A stretch of DNA of 64,000 nucleotides from Promicromonospora iranensis (lineage in GTDB: Bacteria; Actinomycetota; Actinomycetes; Actinomycetales; Cellulomonadaceae), in contig NZ_JAJQMN010000007.1 in the NCBI RefSeq assembly GCF_028994775.1, positions 62,001 through 126,000 on the forward strand, written 5' to 3'. Under the pieces are notes generated by a model. That model made no database searches. It saw nothing but the letters and a program-made list of their open reading frames with translations, and was not told the origin of the DNA. The position numbers and the translations under genes were made by a program. Below are positions 25,519-32,846 of the stretch, piece by piece. How positions within the stretch are numbered: position 1 is the stretch's first letter; the number at the start of each line of letters is the position of its first letter.

Positions 25519-26681
25519 GGGAGGTTCACCTCGATCCGGGTCGGCCCGCCGGCGGGGCTGTCCACGGCCAGCGTGCCGCCCGCGGCGGCCACACGCCCGG
25601 CCAGTCCGGCCAGCCCGTGGCCGGGCGAGAGCACAGCGCCGCCGAGGCCGTTGTCGGTGATGGTGACGTGGGCCTCCGGGGCCGGGAGGTCTCGACGAGC
25701 TCGACCAACAGAGACAAGCACCCGCGCCTCATCAGCCCCCGAGTGCTTCGCCACGTTCGTCAGCGCCTCCGCCACCACGTAGTAGATCGTCGTCTCCACC
25801 CCGGGCGGCAGCCGCTCGGGTGACTCCCACTCCAGCACCGTGGGCGGCTCGGCCCGCGACACGAGCTCCGCCAGGACCGGCGCCAGCCCGTGCGTGTCCA
25901 GCGTCGTCGGCCGCACCCGCCACGCGACGTCCCGCAGGTCCGTGACCAGCAGCTCCGCCTCCCGCGCAGCCTGCTCCAGCAACAACGAACCCGAGGACGA
26001 CGCGCCGACGGCCCGCCGCGCGCGGTTCACCAGCAGCCCCAGTGCCACGGCCCGCTGCTGCACGCCGTCGTGCAGGTCCCGCTCGATCCGCCCGCGCTCC
26101 GCGTCCAGGGCCGCCAGGAGATCAGCCCGGCTCACGGTCAGCGACTCGACCTCCGCCTCCAGCCGCTCGCTCCGGCTCGGCGCCAGCCACCGCGCGGCGG
26201 CCGACCGATCCAGGAGAGCCACGCCGATCAGCCCCATCAGGTCGAGGTACAGCAGGATCGCGCCGACCGGGATCATCCCGAGCAGCTCAGGCGTCGACAG
26301 CCCGTCGCCCTGGAATGCCTTGTCGACGGTGAGCCGCATGTCGAACAGCCACGACGCCAGCGCCGCGACGACCGCGAACAGCCCGTACGCGAACAGCCCC
26401 AGCACGAACGTGCCGATCAGGCCGACGCCGACCCGCGCCGCGAGATACCGGGCGGCACGGGGAGAGGTGAGCGCGGCGCCGTCGTCGGACCAGCCGAGAA
26501 AACGCACGGTGCGACGGCGGTGCCAGGCGACCAGGGTGCCCACCGGGCCGGGCGGCGCCGGACGGCGGAGCAGCACGGCCACCGCGCAGACCAGGTCGAG
26601 CGGCCAGGTCACCGTGCCGAGGGCGGCGCCCCACAGCATGCGGGCAGGGGTGCTGCGCCAGACGGCGGGGGCGGGGTCCAC
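25509..26681 (-). CDS. NarL-type sensor histidine kinase
   Basis: About 390 residues. N-terminal membrane segments include LGTVTWPLDLVCAVAVLL, GVGLIGTFVLGLFAYGLFAV and LGMIPVGAILLYLDLMGL. The HisKA_3 helix has phospho-His in IERDLHDGVQQRAVALGLL. HATPase_c motifs are VVAEALTNVAKHSGADEA and GHGLAGLAGRVAAAGG. GTG 26681 or ATG 26639 are both possible starts; upstream sequence in frame is Arg-rich and overlaps the divergent DedA promoter. Oddity: an extra loop GRARRDLPAPEA inside the ATPase domain is encoded by a dispersed palindromic repeat (25688-25706). It sits between beta strands and is probably tolerated. Confidence 0.9.
   Translation of the reverse strand: MDPAPAVWRSTPARMLWGAALGTVTWPLDLVCAVAVLLRRPAPPGPVGTLVAWHRRRTVRFLGWSDDGAALTSPRAARYLAARVGVGLIGTFVLGLFAYGLFAVVAALASWLFDMRLTVDKAFQGDGLSTPELLGMIPVGAILLYLDLMGLIGVALLDRSAAARWLAPSRSERLEAEVESLTVSRADLLAALDAERGRIERDLHDGVQQRAVALGLLVNRARRAVGASSSGSLLLEQAAREAELLVTDLRDVAWRVRPTTLDTHGLAPVLAELVSRAEPPTVLEWESPERLPPGVETTIYYVVAEALTNVAKHSGADEARVLVSVGRARRDLPAPEAHVTITDNGLGGAVLSPGHGLAGLAGRVAAAGGTLAVDSPAGGPTRIEVNLPCA
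25688..25706. repeat. dispersed palindromic repeat inside a kinase gene
   Basis: GGTCTCGACGAGCTCGACC, a near-palindrome, sits in frame within the histidine-kinase ATPase domain. Close copies occur at 38562-38580 (intergenic) and 58795-58811 (inside an ABC exporter linker). It looks like a mobile or amplified short repeat. The in-frame insertion in a surface loop is inferred from the protein alignment pattern. Confidence 0.6.
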
Positions 26682-26810
26682 CTCGCCAGGATAGGGACGA
26701 CGCCGGCCCCGCGGACTGCGGTAAACCACACCTCGTGCTGAGGCGCACCCGCCTGACCAGGGGGAGGACCGCAGTCCGCCGACCCCCGCCCGGTCAAATA
26801 GCGTAGGGAC

Positions 26811-27464
26811 ATGACGACACACAGCTTCGCCTCGACGGTCGCCGACTGGGCCATCGGACTCATGGAGACGCTCGGCGCACCCGGTGCGGGCGTTGCGATC
26901 GCCCTGGAGAACCTGTTCCCTCCGCTGCCGAGCGAGGTGATCCTGCCGCTGGCCGGCTTCACGGCCTCGCAGGGTTCCCTCGTCCTGTGGCACGTCCTGA
27001 TCTGGACGACGGCGGGCTCCGTGGTCGGCGCCGTCCTCCTGTACGGGCTGGGAGCGTGGCTGGGCCGCGACCGCCTCCGCGCGATCGTCGACCGCATGCC
27101 GCTCGTGTCGCTGGAGGACGTCGACAAGGCCGAGGCCTGGTTCATCCGGCACGGCGACTGGGCGGTGCTCATCGGCCGGCTCATCCCCATCGTGCGCAGC
27201 CTGATCTCCATCCCCGCGGGCGTGGAGCGCATGTCGCTGGGGCGCTTCCTCGCCTTCACGACGCTCGGCTCCGGCGTCTGGAACACCCTGCTCGTGGGCG
27301 CCGGCTACCTGCTGGGGGACCAGTGGCACGTCGTCGAGCAGAGTGTCGGCGTGTTCCAGAAGGTCGTCATCGTGGTGGCCGTGCTGCTGGTCGTCTGGTG
27401 GCTCGTGAAGGTGCTGCGCGGACGCCGGGACCAGGACACGCCCCGGCACGTGCGAGAGCGCTGA
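26811..27464 (+). CDS. DedA family membrane protein
   Basis: 217 residues with the DedA/VTT-domain pattern: ALENLFPPLPSEVILPLAGF (the E-x-x-x-P-x-P-x-E motif), HVLIWTTAGSVVGAVLLYGL, and RLIPIVRSLISIPAGVERMS (the conserved R-x-x-P-x-x-R-x-x-x-S-x-x-A/P-G motif). C-terminal TM segments include VVIVVAVLLVVWWLVKVL. The family has undecaprenyl-phosphate or phospholipid translocase activity. Divergent from the kinase gene. Its stop codon lies inside a 22-bp tandem duplication (27443-27486). Confidence 0.93.
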   Translation: MTTHSFASTVADWAIGLMETLGAPGAGVAIALENLFPPLPSEVILPLAGFTASQGSLVLWHVLIWTTAGSVVGAVLLYGLGAWLGRDRLRAIVDRMPLVSLEDVDKAEAWFIRHGDWAVLIGRLIPIVRSLISIPAGVERMSLGRFLAFTTLGSGVWNTLLVGAGYLLGDQWHVVEQSVGVFQKVVIVVAVLLVVWWLVKVLRGRRDQDTPRHVRER

Positions 27465-27486
27465 CCGGCACGTGCGAGAGCGCTGA
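27443..27486. repeat. 22-bp tandem duplication across the DedA stop codon
   Basis: Positions 27443-27464 and 27465-27486 are identical 22-mers, both containing CACGTGCGAGAGCGCTGA. The first copy encodes the last seven codons and TGA of the DedA gene; the second repeats them, stop included, outside the gene. A recent slippage-type duplication. Similar stop-carrying duplications occur at three other gene ends in this window. Confidence 0.9.
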
Positions 27487-27495
27487 CCGGCTGGG

Positions 27496-28122
27496 TCAGC
27501 CCGCCGACGTCTCCGTGTGCTGACGCGCCGACACCTCGAGGCCGTCGGCGATCATCTTCAGGGCCTCCTCGAAGTCCCCGCCGTCCGCCGGCCGGGCGCT
27601 CGCGTTGTCCGGGTTCAGCGAGGACGCGGCCTCCGGCAGGAGCCCGAACGAGTCCGCGGTCAGGCGCTGCTGCTCGTGGAACGTGTACCCGACGACGAAG
27701 TGCATGACGGCCTCCGCGGCGACCCGCGACAGCGAGTCCGGCACGCCGTCGCGCCGGGTGACCGCCATCAGCTGCGGCCGGACCGGTGAGTCGACGAGCC
27801 CGAGCGCCAGCGAGCTCGACACGAGCTCGGCGGCGTCGCGGTAGGCGAGAAGGCACTCACGCAGCCGTGCGCCCAGCCGGCGCACGGCCTCGGACACGGT
27901 CATGTCCTCGACCCGCACGTGCTCCATCGGGGCGAGGATCCGCGCGCTGACCGAGGCGAGCAGCGCCTGCTTGTTCGGGAAGTGCCAGTACAGAGCACTG
28001 GCCCGCACCTCGAGAGCCGCGGCGATGTGCCGCATGGTGAGGTCGGGCAGCCCGTACTCGTCCAGGAGGCGGAGGGCCATCTCGGACACGTCGTCGCGGC
28101 TGTGCCTTGGTGATCCGCTCAT
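27496..28122 (-). CDS. TetR-family regulator, BioQ candidate
   Basis: About 208 residues from ATG 28122 (MSGSPRHSRDDVSEMALRLL). The helix-turn-helix is LPDLTMRHIAAALEVRASAL followed by YWHFPNKQALL, a TetR_N domain. The C-terminal ligand domain resembles the TetR_C of Tet/BioQ-like proteins (VMHFVVGYTFHEQQRL). It is divergent from bioY with two GAAC-N3-GTTC boxes in between (28140-28165). Those match my recollection of the BioQ operator (TGAAC-N3-GTTAC-like), so I infer a biotin repressor, likely also self-regulating. A start at 28206 would run through the operators and is rejected. Confidence 0.82.
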   Translation of the reverse strand: MSGSPRHSRDDVSEMALRLLDEYGLPDLTMRHIAAALEVRASALYWHFPNKQALLASVSARILAPMEHVRVEDMTVSEAVRRLGARLRECLLAYRDAAELVSSSLALGLVDSPVRPQLMAVTRRDGVPDSLSRVAAEAVMHFVVGYTFHEQQRLTADSFGLLPEAASSLNPDNASARPADGGDFEEALKMIADGLEVSARQHTETSAG

Positions 28123-28136
28123 CAGCACAGTATGGT
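28107..28136 (+). promoter_or_regulatory. candidate bioY promoter
   Basis: TTGGTG (28107-28112) and TATGGT (28131-28136, TANNNT type) are separated by 18 bp. They place a transcription start near 28143, inside the first operator box. A repressor there would block initiation of the bioY operon. Prediction from sequence only. Confidence 0.5.
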
Positions 28137-28139
28137 GCA

Positions 28140-28165
28140 GAACGCCGTTCAGGTGAACACCGTTC
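28140..28165. promoter_or_regulatory. two BioQ-like operator boxes
   Basis: GAACGCCGTTC (28140-28150, perfect 5+1+5 palindrome) and GAACACCGTTC (28155-28165) are direct copies 15 bp apart, each followed by AGG. The spacing and GAAC-N3-GTTC form fit a TetR-family operator between the divergent TetR and bioY genes. Confidence 0.68.
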
Positions 28166-28184
28166 AGGATGAAGCGAGGGCTCA

Positions 28185-28814
28185 GTGCACAACGACCACG
28201 GATCACGGCGAAGCGTCCTCGACGCGAGCGATCTCGCCCGCGTCGCCGTCTTCGCCGCCCTCATCGCGGCCCTGGGCCTGCCGGGCAGCTTCAGTGTCTT
28301 CGGTGGTGTGCCGATCACGGCGCAGACCTTCGGCGTCATGCTCGCCGGAGCGATCCTCGGACCGCGGCTCGGGGCGCTCGCCGTCCTCGCGCTGCTCGCG
28401 CTCACCGCGGCCGGGCTTCCCCTGCTGGCCGGCGGGCGCGGCGGCCTCAGTGTCTTCGTCGGACCGTCCGCCGGCTACCTGGTCGGCTGGATCGCCGGGG
28501 CGTTCGTCGTCGGCCTGATCGTGCACTCGGCCGCCCGCAAGCCGACGGCGTGGCGGACGGCGCTCGCGATGCTCGTCGGAGGCATCCTCGTGGTCTACGC
28601 CTTCGGCCTCCCCGTCCAGAGCCTGGTCACCCGGCTGTCCCTCGCGCAGACGGCGCTGGCCAGCCTGGTCTTCGTACCCGGCGACCTGGTGAAGGCCGCG
28701 CTGGCGACGGTCACCGTCAGCACGCTCCTGCGCGCCTACCCCCGCGCGTTCCGGCGGAACTGGCGCTCGAAGGCGCGCGAGGAAGCCGCGGGCACGGTTC
28801 CGCCGGCCGCGTGA
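28185..28814 (+). CDS. bioY: BioY, substrate-binding subunit of ECF biotin importer
   Basis: 209 residues with six hydrophobic segments. Family hallmarks are FAALIAALGLPGSFSVFGGV with PITAQTFGVMLAGAILGPRL, then GGLSVFVGPSAGYLVGWIAG, and near the end FVPGDLVKAALA (the conserved PGD-x-x-K). BioY binds biotin and works with BioM (ATPase) and BioN (transmembrane coupling), both encoded downstream in the same operon. GTG 28185 follows GAGGG by 4 nt. Expression is probably controlled by the BioQ-like boxes. Stop overlaps the acyl-CoA ligase GTG (GTGA). Confidence 0.95.
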   Translation: MHNDHGSRRSVLDASDLARVAVFAALIAALGLPGSFSVFGGVPITAQTFGVMLAGAILGPRLGALAVLALLALTAAGLPLLAGGRGGLSVFVGPSAGYLVGWIAGAFVVGLIVHSAARKPTAWRTALAMLVGGILVVYAFGLPVQSLVTRLSLAQTALASLVFVPGDLVKAALATVTVSTLLRAYPRAFRRNWRSKAREEAAGTVPPAA

Positions 28815-29971
28815 CAGGCCACATGACACCGCGCATCGTCGTGCTGGACGGCGCCACGGACGCGCTGGTCGAGCGCCTGCGCGCGGTGCGGGCCGCGGGC
28901 GACGTCCCGCTCGTCACCGACGGACGCCTGCCGGAGGCGCACCGGGAAGCCGTGCACGCTCTGGTGCGGGACGTGCGGTTGCCGTCGGGCGCGGCCTGGG
29001 CGGCGCTCACCTCCGGGAGCAGCGGCGCACCACGCGTCGTCGTGCGCACCGCCGCGTCCTGGGCGGAGTCGTTTCCCGCCGTCTCCGCGCTCCTCCACGA
29101 CGCCGCCGTGCCGCGGTCCGAACGGGTGGTCGCCCTGCCCGCGCCGCCGTCGTCCTCGCTCACCCTGTTCTCCCTGGCGCACGCGCTGGGCGGCGGCCCG
29201 CGCCCCGTCTTCCCGGGACAGGGCCCGGACGGCGACCTCGCGGAGGCCACCGCCTTCCACGGGACGCCGCAGACCCTGCGCGCGCTGCTCGACGGCGGAA
29301 GGCTCCCGCGACTGCGGACCGCGCTCGTCGGCGGCTCCCACCTGGACCAGGGTCTGCGTGCGGACGCCGAGTCCCTGGGTATCCGGGTGATCTCCTACTA
29401 CGGCGCGGCGGAGCTCTCGTTCGTGGCCGTCGACGACGGCACCGGCCTGCGCCCCTTTCCCGGTGTGGACGTCGACGTGCGTGACGGCGAGCTGTGGGTG
29501 CGATCCCCGTTCGTGGCACTCGGCTATCTCGGTACCGGCGGACCGCTTCGCACCGACGGGGCCTGGGCGACAGTCGGCGATCTCGCCGAGCTCGATGGGG
29601 ATGCCGGGACCGGGACGCTCCGGCTCCGCGGCCGCGCGGACGGCGCGATCATCACCGCTTCCGCGACCGTGATACCCGAGGAGGTCGAGGCCGAGCTCCG
29701 TCAGGTTCCCGCGATCGCGGACGCCGTCGTCTTCGGGGTCCCCGCAGGAGGTGTCGGAGCGCTCGTCGCCGCGATGGTCGAACCGGCTCCCGGTTCCCCC
29801 GCGATCACCGCGAACTCGCTGCGCAGCAGTACGGCATCCCGGCTGGGGCCGGCGCACCGACCCCGGATCTGGTTCACCGGTGAGCTGCCGCGCAACACGT
29901 CGGGTAAGCCGGCTCGTGCCGAGATCGTCCGCCGCGCGCTCGCCGGGGAGGTGAGCAGGGTTGTCGGATGA
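28811..29971 (+). CDS. AMP-dependent acyl-CoA synthetase, short (YhfT-like)
   Basis: About 386 residues. ANL-superfamily motifs: ALTSGSSGAPRVVVRTAASW (P-loop A3, TSGSSG), SYYGAAELSFVA (A5), TVGDLAELDGDAGTGTLRLR (A7, GD) with GRADGAIITASATVIPEEVE (A8), and the C-terminal Lys motif LPRNTSGKPARAEI (A10). It lacks about 120 residues of the usual N-terminal subdomain, so it is the compact type. GTG 28811 overlaps the bioY stop; ATG 28823 is the alternative. B. subtilis has the same trio bioY(yhfU)-yhfT-yhfS under biotin control. A role in activating pimelate or a related acid for biotin precursor supply is inference. Confidence 0.85.
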   Translation: MTGHMTPRIVVLDGATDALVERLRAVRAAGDVPLVTDGRLPEAHREAVHALVRDVRLPSGAAWAALTSGSSGAPRVVVRTAASWAESFPAVSALLHDAAVPRSERVVALPAPPSSSLTLFSLAHALGGGPRPVFPGQGPDGDLAEATAFHGTPQTLRALLDGGRLPRLRTALVGGSHLDQGLRADAESLGIRVISYYGAAELSFVAVDDGTGLRPFPGVDVDVRDGELWVRSPFVALGYLGTGGPLRTDGAWATVGDLAELDGDAGTGTLRLRGRADGAIITASATVIPEEVEAELRQVPAIADAVVFGVPAGGVGALVAAMVEPAPGSPAITANSLRSSTASRLGPAHRPRIWFTGELPRNTSGKPARAEIVRRALAGEVSRVVG

Positions 29972-31088
29972 GGCAGTCATCGTCGCCGCCCGCCGGACGC
30001 CGATCGGTACCCGCGGGCGCGCCCTCGCGTCCGTGGACGTCGGGCAGCTCGCCGCACCGGTCCTGCGCGCCGTGCGCGCCGACGCGGAGGCCGTGGCCGG
30101 ACGCCGGCTCGCGATCGCCGACGTCGTGCTCGGCAACTGCATGGGCCCGGGCGGCAACCCGGCGCGGGTCGCCGCCCTGGCCGCCGGGCTGGGTGTCGAG
30201 GTGCCCGGCGCGACCGTGGACCGGCAGTGCGGCAGCGGCCTTGCCGCGGTGCTCGACGCCGCGGCGGCGATCCGGGCCGGGGACGATCGCCCGCGGCTCG
30301 CCGGCGGCGTCGAGAGCGCGTCGACGGCTCCGGTCCGGTCCGTGGACGGCGTGCGCTACGACCGCGCCCCGTTCACCCCGCAGGGATGGCCCGACCCGGA
30401 CATGGTCCGGGCCGCGGAGGACCTGGCCGCGGCCGACGGCATCAGCAAGGAACGGCAGGACGCGCACGCCGCGCGCAGTCATCGCCGGGCGCGCGACGCC
30501 CGCGACGCCGGACGGTTCGCCGCCGAGCTCGTCCCGGTGGCAGGACTGACCGCGGACGACTCCGTCGGGGTCGCCGAGCGGGTGCTGTCCCGGCTACCCG
30601 TCCTGTTCGACGGCGGCACCCTGACCGCCGGGACGTCCACGCGCATCAGCGACGGTGCCGCGGCGGTCGCCGTCGTGCCGCGCCGGCTCGTGGGCCACGC
30701 ACCGGGCCTCACGATGCGGGGGCATGCGGTGGTCGGCTGCGACCCCGCGCTGCCCGGGGTCGGGGCCGCGCCGGCCGTACGAGCCGCCGTCGACGCCGCG
30801 GGGATCGACCTGCGCGACGTCGCGGCGTTCGAGATCGTGGAGGCGTTCGCGGCCCAGTCGCTGGCCGTGCTCGGCCGCCTCGGCATCGACGACGACGACC
30901 CGCGCGTGTGCGCCGACGGCGGGGCCCTGGCCCTGGGCCACCCGTGGGGCGCGAGCGGCGCGGTCAGCGTGGTGCGACTGTTCGCGCGGCTCGTCCGCGC
31001 GGGCGCCCCCGCCGGGACGCTCGGTGTCGCGGCGGCGTCCGTGGGCGGCGGGATGGGCGTCGCGGCCGTCTTCGAGGTGGTCCGATGA
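29961..31088 (+). CDS. thiolase-like enzyme (YhfS-like), altered active site
   Basis: 375 residues, thiolase fold: EAVIVAARRTPIGT start, nucleophile Cys90 in VDRQCGSG, and His327 in GHPWGASG. The second catalytic Cys of canonical thiolases (C-I-G-G-G) is Ser360 here (SVGGGMG), and the usual NEAFA is VEAFA (293-297). Claisen chemistry may therefore be changed. TTG 29961 is the start: GGGGAGG lies 9 nt upstream, and it overlaps the ligase stop by 11 nt. Its stop overlaps bioM (ATGA). Counterpart of B. subtilis YhfS; probably handles the acyl-CoA made by the preceding ligase. Confidence 0.87.
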   Translation: MSDEAVIVAARRTPIGTRGRALASVDVGQLAAPVLRAVRADAEAVAGRRLAIADVVLGNCMGPGGNPARVAALAAGLGVEVPGATVDRQCGSGLAAVLDAAAAIRAGDDRPRLAGGVESASTAPVRSVDGVRYDRAPFTPQGWPDPDMVRAAEDLAAADGISKERQDAHAARSHRRARDARDAGRFAAELVPVAGLTADDSVGVAERVLSRLPVLFDGGTLTAGTSTRISDGAAAVAVVPRRLVGHAPGLTMRGHAVVGCDPALPGVGAAPAVRAAVDAAGIDLRDVAAFEIVEAFAAQSLAVLGRLGIDDDDPRVCADGGALALGHPWGASGAVSVVRLFARLVRAGAPAGTLGVAAASVGGGMGVAAVFEVVR

Positions 31089-31807
31089 GCGGTGTCGCAC
31101 CCGGTGTCGCGCCCGGTACCGCGCCCGGTATCGCGCTCCAGGGCGTCCACGTGCGCCTGGGCGACACGGACGTGCTGCGCGACGTCACGCTCTCGCTGGA
31201 GGCGCGGACGATCGCCGTCGTCGGGGAGAACGGTTCGGGCAAGTCGACGCTCGCACGCCTGCTCAGCGGCCTGGTCGCCGCGGGTGACGGCACCGTGCGC
31301 GTCCTCGGTCTGGACCCGGTACGTCAGGCCGCGGAGCTGCGCCGCCGAGTCGCGGTCATCTTCAGCAACCCGGACGCGCAGATCGTCATGCCTACGGTTG
31401 CGGAGGACGTCGCGTTCTCGCTGCGCACCGAGAAGCTGCCGCGCGCCGAGAAGGCCGAACGGGTGGCCGCCGCGCTCGACCGGTTCGGCCTGGCCGAGCT
31501 CGCCGACCGGTCGTCGCACGACCTGTCCGGCGGCCAGAAGCAGCTGCTCGCCCTGTGCGGCGCCTTCGTCCGGCGGCCGGACCTGGTGGTCGCCGACGAG
31601 CCGACCGCGTACCTGGACGCGCGCAACGCCCGCCGGGTCGCCGACCACCTGCTCGCGGACGCCTCGCACCGGCTGGTGCTGGTCACGCACGACCTGCGGC
31701 TCGCGCAGCGCTGCGAGACGGCGGTGCTCGTCCAGGACGGTACGGTGACGCAGGTCGGGGACCCCGCGCAGGTGATCGCCACGTACGAGGCGGGAATCCG
31801 ATGGTGA
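31085..31807 (+). CDS. bioM: BioM, ATPase of ECF biotin importer
   Basis: 240 residues, a single ABC ATPase domain: Walker A VVGENGSGKST, Q-loop region IFSNPDAQIVMPTVAEDVAF (the N-P-D-x-Q signature of ECF A-components), signature LSGGQKQLLALCGAFVRRP and Walker B LVVADEPTAYLD. A repeat-like N terminus (VAPGVAPGTAPGIA) precedes the domain. ATG 31085 overlaps the thiolase stop. The stop codon falls inside the first of five 11-bp repeats that lead to bioN. Confidence 0.93.
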   Translation: MSGVAPGVAPGTAPGIALQGVHVRLGDTDVLRDVTLSLEARTIAVVGENGSGKSTLARLLSGLVAAGDGTVRVLGLDPVRQAAELRRRVAVIFSNPDAQIVMPTVAEDVAFSLRTEKLPRAEKAERVAAALDRFGLAELADRSSHDLSGGQKQLLALCGAFVRRPDLVVADEPTAYLDARNARRVADHLLADASHRLVLVTHDLRLAQRCETAVLVQDGTVTQVGDPAQVIATYEAGIRW

Positions 31808-31853
31808 CTCGATGGTGACGCGATGGTGACTCGATGGTGACTCGATGGTGACT
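31799..31853 (+). repeat. five 11-bp repeats with staggered start codons before bioN
   Basis: CGATGGTGACT (one copy has final G) is repeated five times, 31799-31853. ATGs fall at 31801, 31812, 31823, 31834 and 31845. Because 11 is not a multiple of three, each of the first four ATGs opens a five-codon frame M-V-T-R-W ending in the TGA of the next unit; only the fifth continues into bioN. The bioM stop lies in unit 1. The best Shine-Dalgarno (GAGGCGGGA, 31788-31796) serves the first ATG. The array could set BioN synthesis by repeated termination-reinitiation, and unit loss would shift the balance. Confidence 0.9.
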
Positions 31854-32441
31854 CTGTACCGGCCCGGGAACGGCCCGTGGCACCGGCTGCCGGCGGGACC
31901 GAAGACGGCCCTCCTCCTGCTGGTCGTGCTCGGCGTGTGCCTGCTCCCGGCGACCTGGTGGGCCGCCGCGGTCATGGCCGCCGTCTGCCTCGCGTGCTAC
32001 GCGCTCCCGGGGGCGGGGCTGCGTGAGCTCGGCCGCCAGCTCGTGACGGTCCGCTGGATCGTCGGCCTGACCCTTGCCGGCCAGCTGGTCTTCCTCGGCC
32101 CGGAGAGCGCCGCGGCGAACACCGCGCGCGTCGCCGTCGCCTGCGCGCTCGCCGCGCTGCTCGCGCTGACGACCCCGGCGACCGAGCTGCTGGAGACGAT
32201 CGAGCGGGCGATGCAGCCGCTCGCGTTGCTGCGCATCGACCCGCAGCGTGCGGCCCTGACGCTGTCCGTGACACTGAGCACGCTGCCGGTGCTCGCCGGT
32301 CTGGCCCGTGACGTGCGCGAGGCGCAGCGTGCCCGTGGCGGAGGACGAAGTCTTCGACACTTCGCGATGCCGTTCCTGGTCATGGCGCTCAAGCACGCCG
32401 ACCAGCTCGGTGAGGCCCTCGTCGCGCGCGGAGTGCGATGA
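31845..32441 (+). CDS. bioN: BioN, transmembrane coupling subunit of ECF biotin importer
   Basis: 198 residues, EcfT/CbiQ-like. After LYRPGNGPWHRLPAGPKTAL come four to five TM segments (LLLLVVLGVCLLPATWWAAA, VALACALAALLALT-type stretch). The coupling-helix region follows: LLRIDPQRAALTLSVTLSTL, then REAQRARGGGRSLRHFAMP with the A-R-G motif, and LGEALVARGVR at the end (second A-R-G). Start at the ATG of the last 11-bp repeat (31845). Its stop overlaps the CHY gene (ATGA). Confidence 0.92.
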   Translation: MVTLYRPGNGPWHRLPAGPKTALLLLVVLGVCLLPATWWAAAVMAAVCLACYALPGAGLRELGRQLVTVRWIVGLTLAGQLVFLGPESAAANTARVAVACALAALLALTTPATELLETIERAMQPLALLRIDPQRAALTLSVTLSTLPVLAGLARDVREAQRARGGGRSLRHFAMPFLVMALKHADQLGEALVARGVR

Positions 32442-32788
32442 GGCCGGTGGTGCTCGGCCCCACGGTCGACGAGCAGACCAGGTGCGTCCACTACCGGACG
32501 CCGCTGGACGTCATCGCGATCCGGTTCGCGTGCTGCGGCCGGTACTACCCGTGCCATCTGTGCCACGAGCAGACCGCTGACCATCCGTCGCGGCCCTGGC
32601 CGGCCGGAGCGGACGACGAGCGGGCGGTGCTGTGCGGAGTGTGCTGGACGGAGCTGACCATCGGGGAGTACCGGGGTGCCGGGCGATGCCCGTCCTGCGC
32701 GGCCGCGTTCAACCCGCGGTGTGCCCTCCACTCCTCGATCTACTTCGGGGAGCGCGCGCTCGGGCAGGCCGGCGCACAGGTCGGGTAG
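32438..32788 (+). CDS. CHY-type zinc-finger protein
   Basis: 116 residues. The opening RCVHYRTPLDVIAIRFACCG then YYPCHLCHEQTADH is the CHY zinc-finger signature (C-x-H-Y, then CC, C-x-x-C-H). A second Cys set, LCGVCWTELTIGEY, GRCPSCAAAFNPRCALH, completes metal sites typical of the family. Bacterial CHY proteins are of unknown function; yeast homologue Hot13 acts in mitochondrial import redox. ATG overlaps the bioN stop, so it is cotranscribed with the biotin importer. Near its stop, GCGGGCAGGCCGG-like sequence is imperfectly duplicated. Confidence 0.85.
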   Translation: MRPVVLGPTVDEQTRCVHYRTPLDVIAIRFACCGRYYPCHLCHEQTADHPSRPWPAGADDERAVLCGVCWTELTIGEYRGAGRCPSCAAAFNPRCALHSSIYFGERALGQAGAQVG

Positions 32789-32846
32789 GCGGGCAGGCCG
32801 GGTAACACGGTGACGTCCCGGCCGCCGACCTGACAGAGTCGTCCCC

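Noticed and set aside
26682-27449. N-terminal extension of the second histidine kinase to 646 residues
   Set aside because: The added sequence is antisense to DedA and composed of charged low-complexity residues; the kinase homology starts near 26681.
31799-31853. CRISPR-like or minisatellite array
   Set aside because: Units are 11 bp with no spacers; they sit at a gene junction and carry start and stop codons. The 22-bp units at 7408-7473 also lack spacers.
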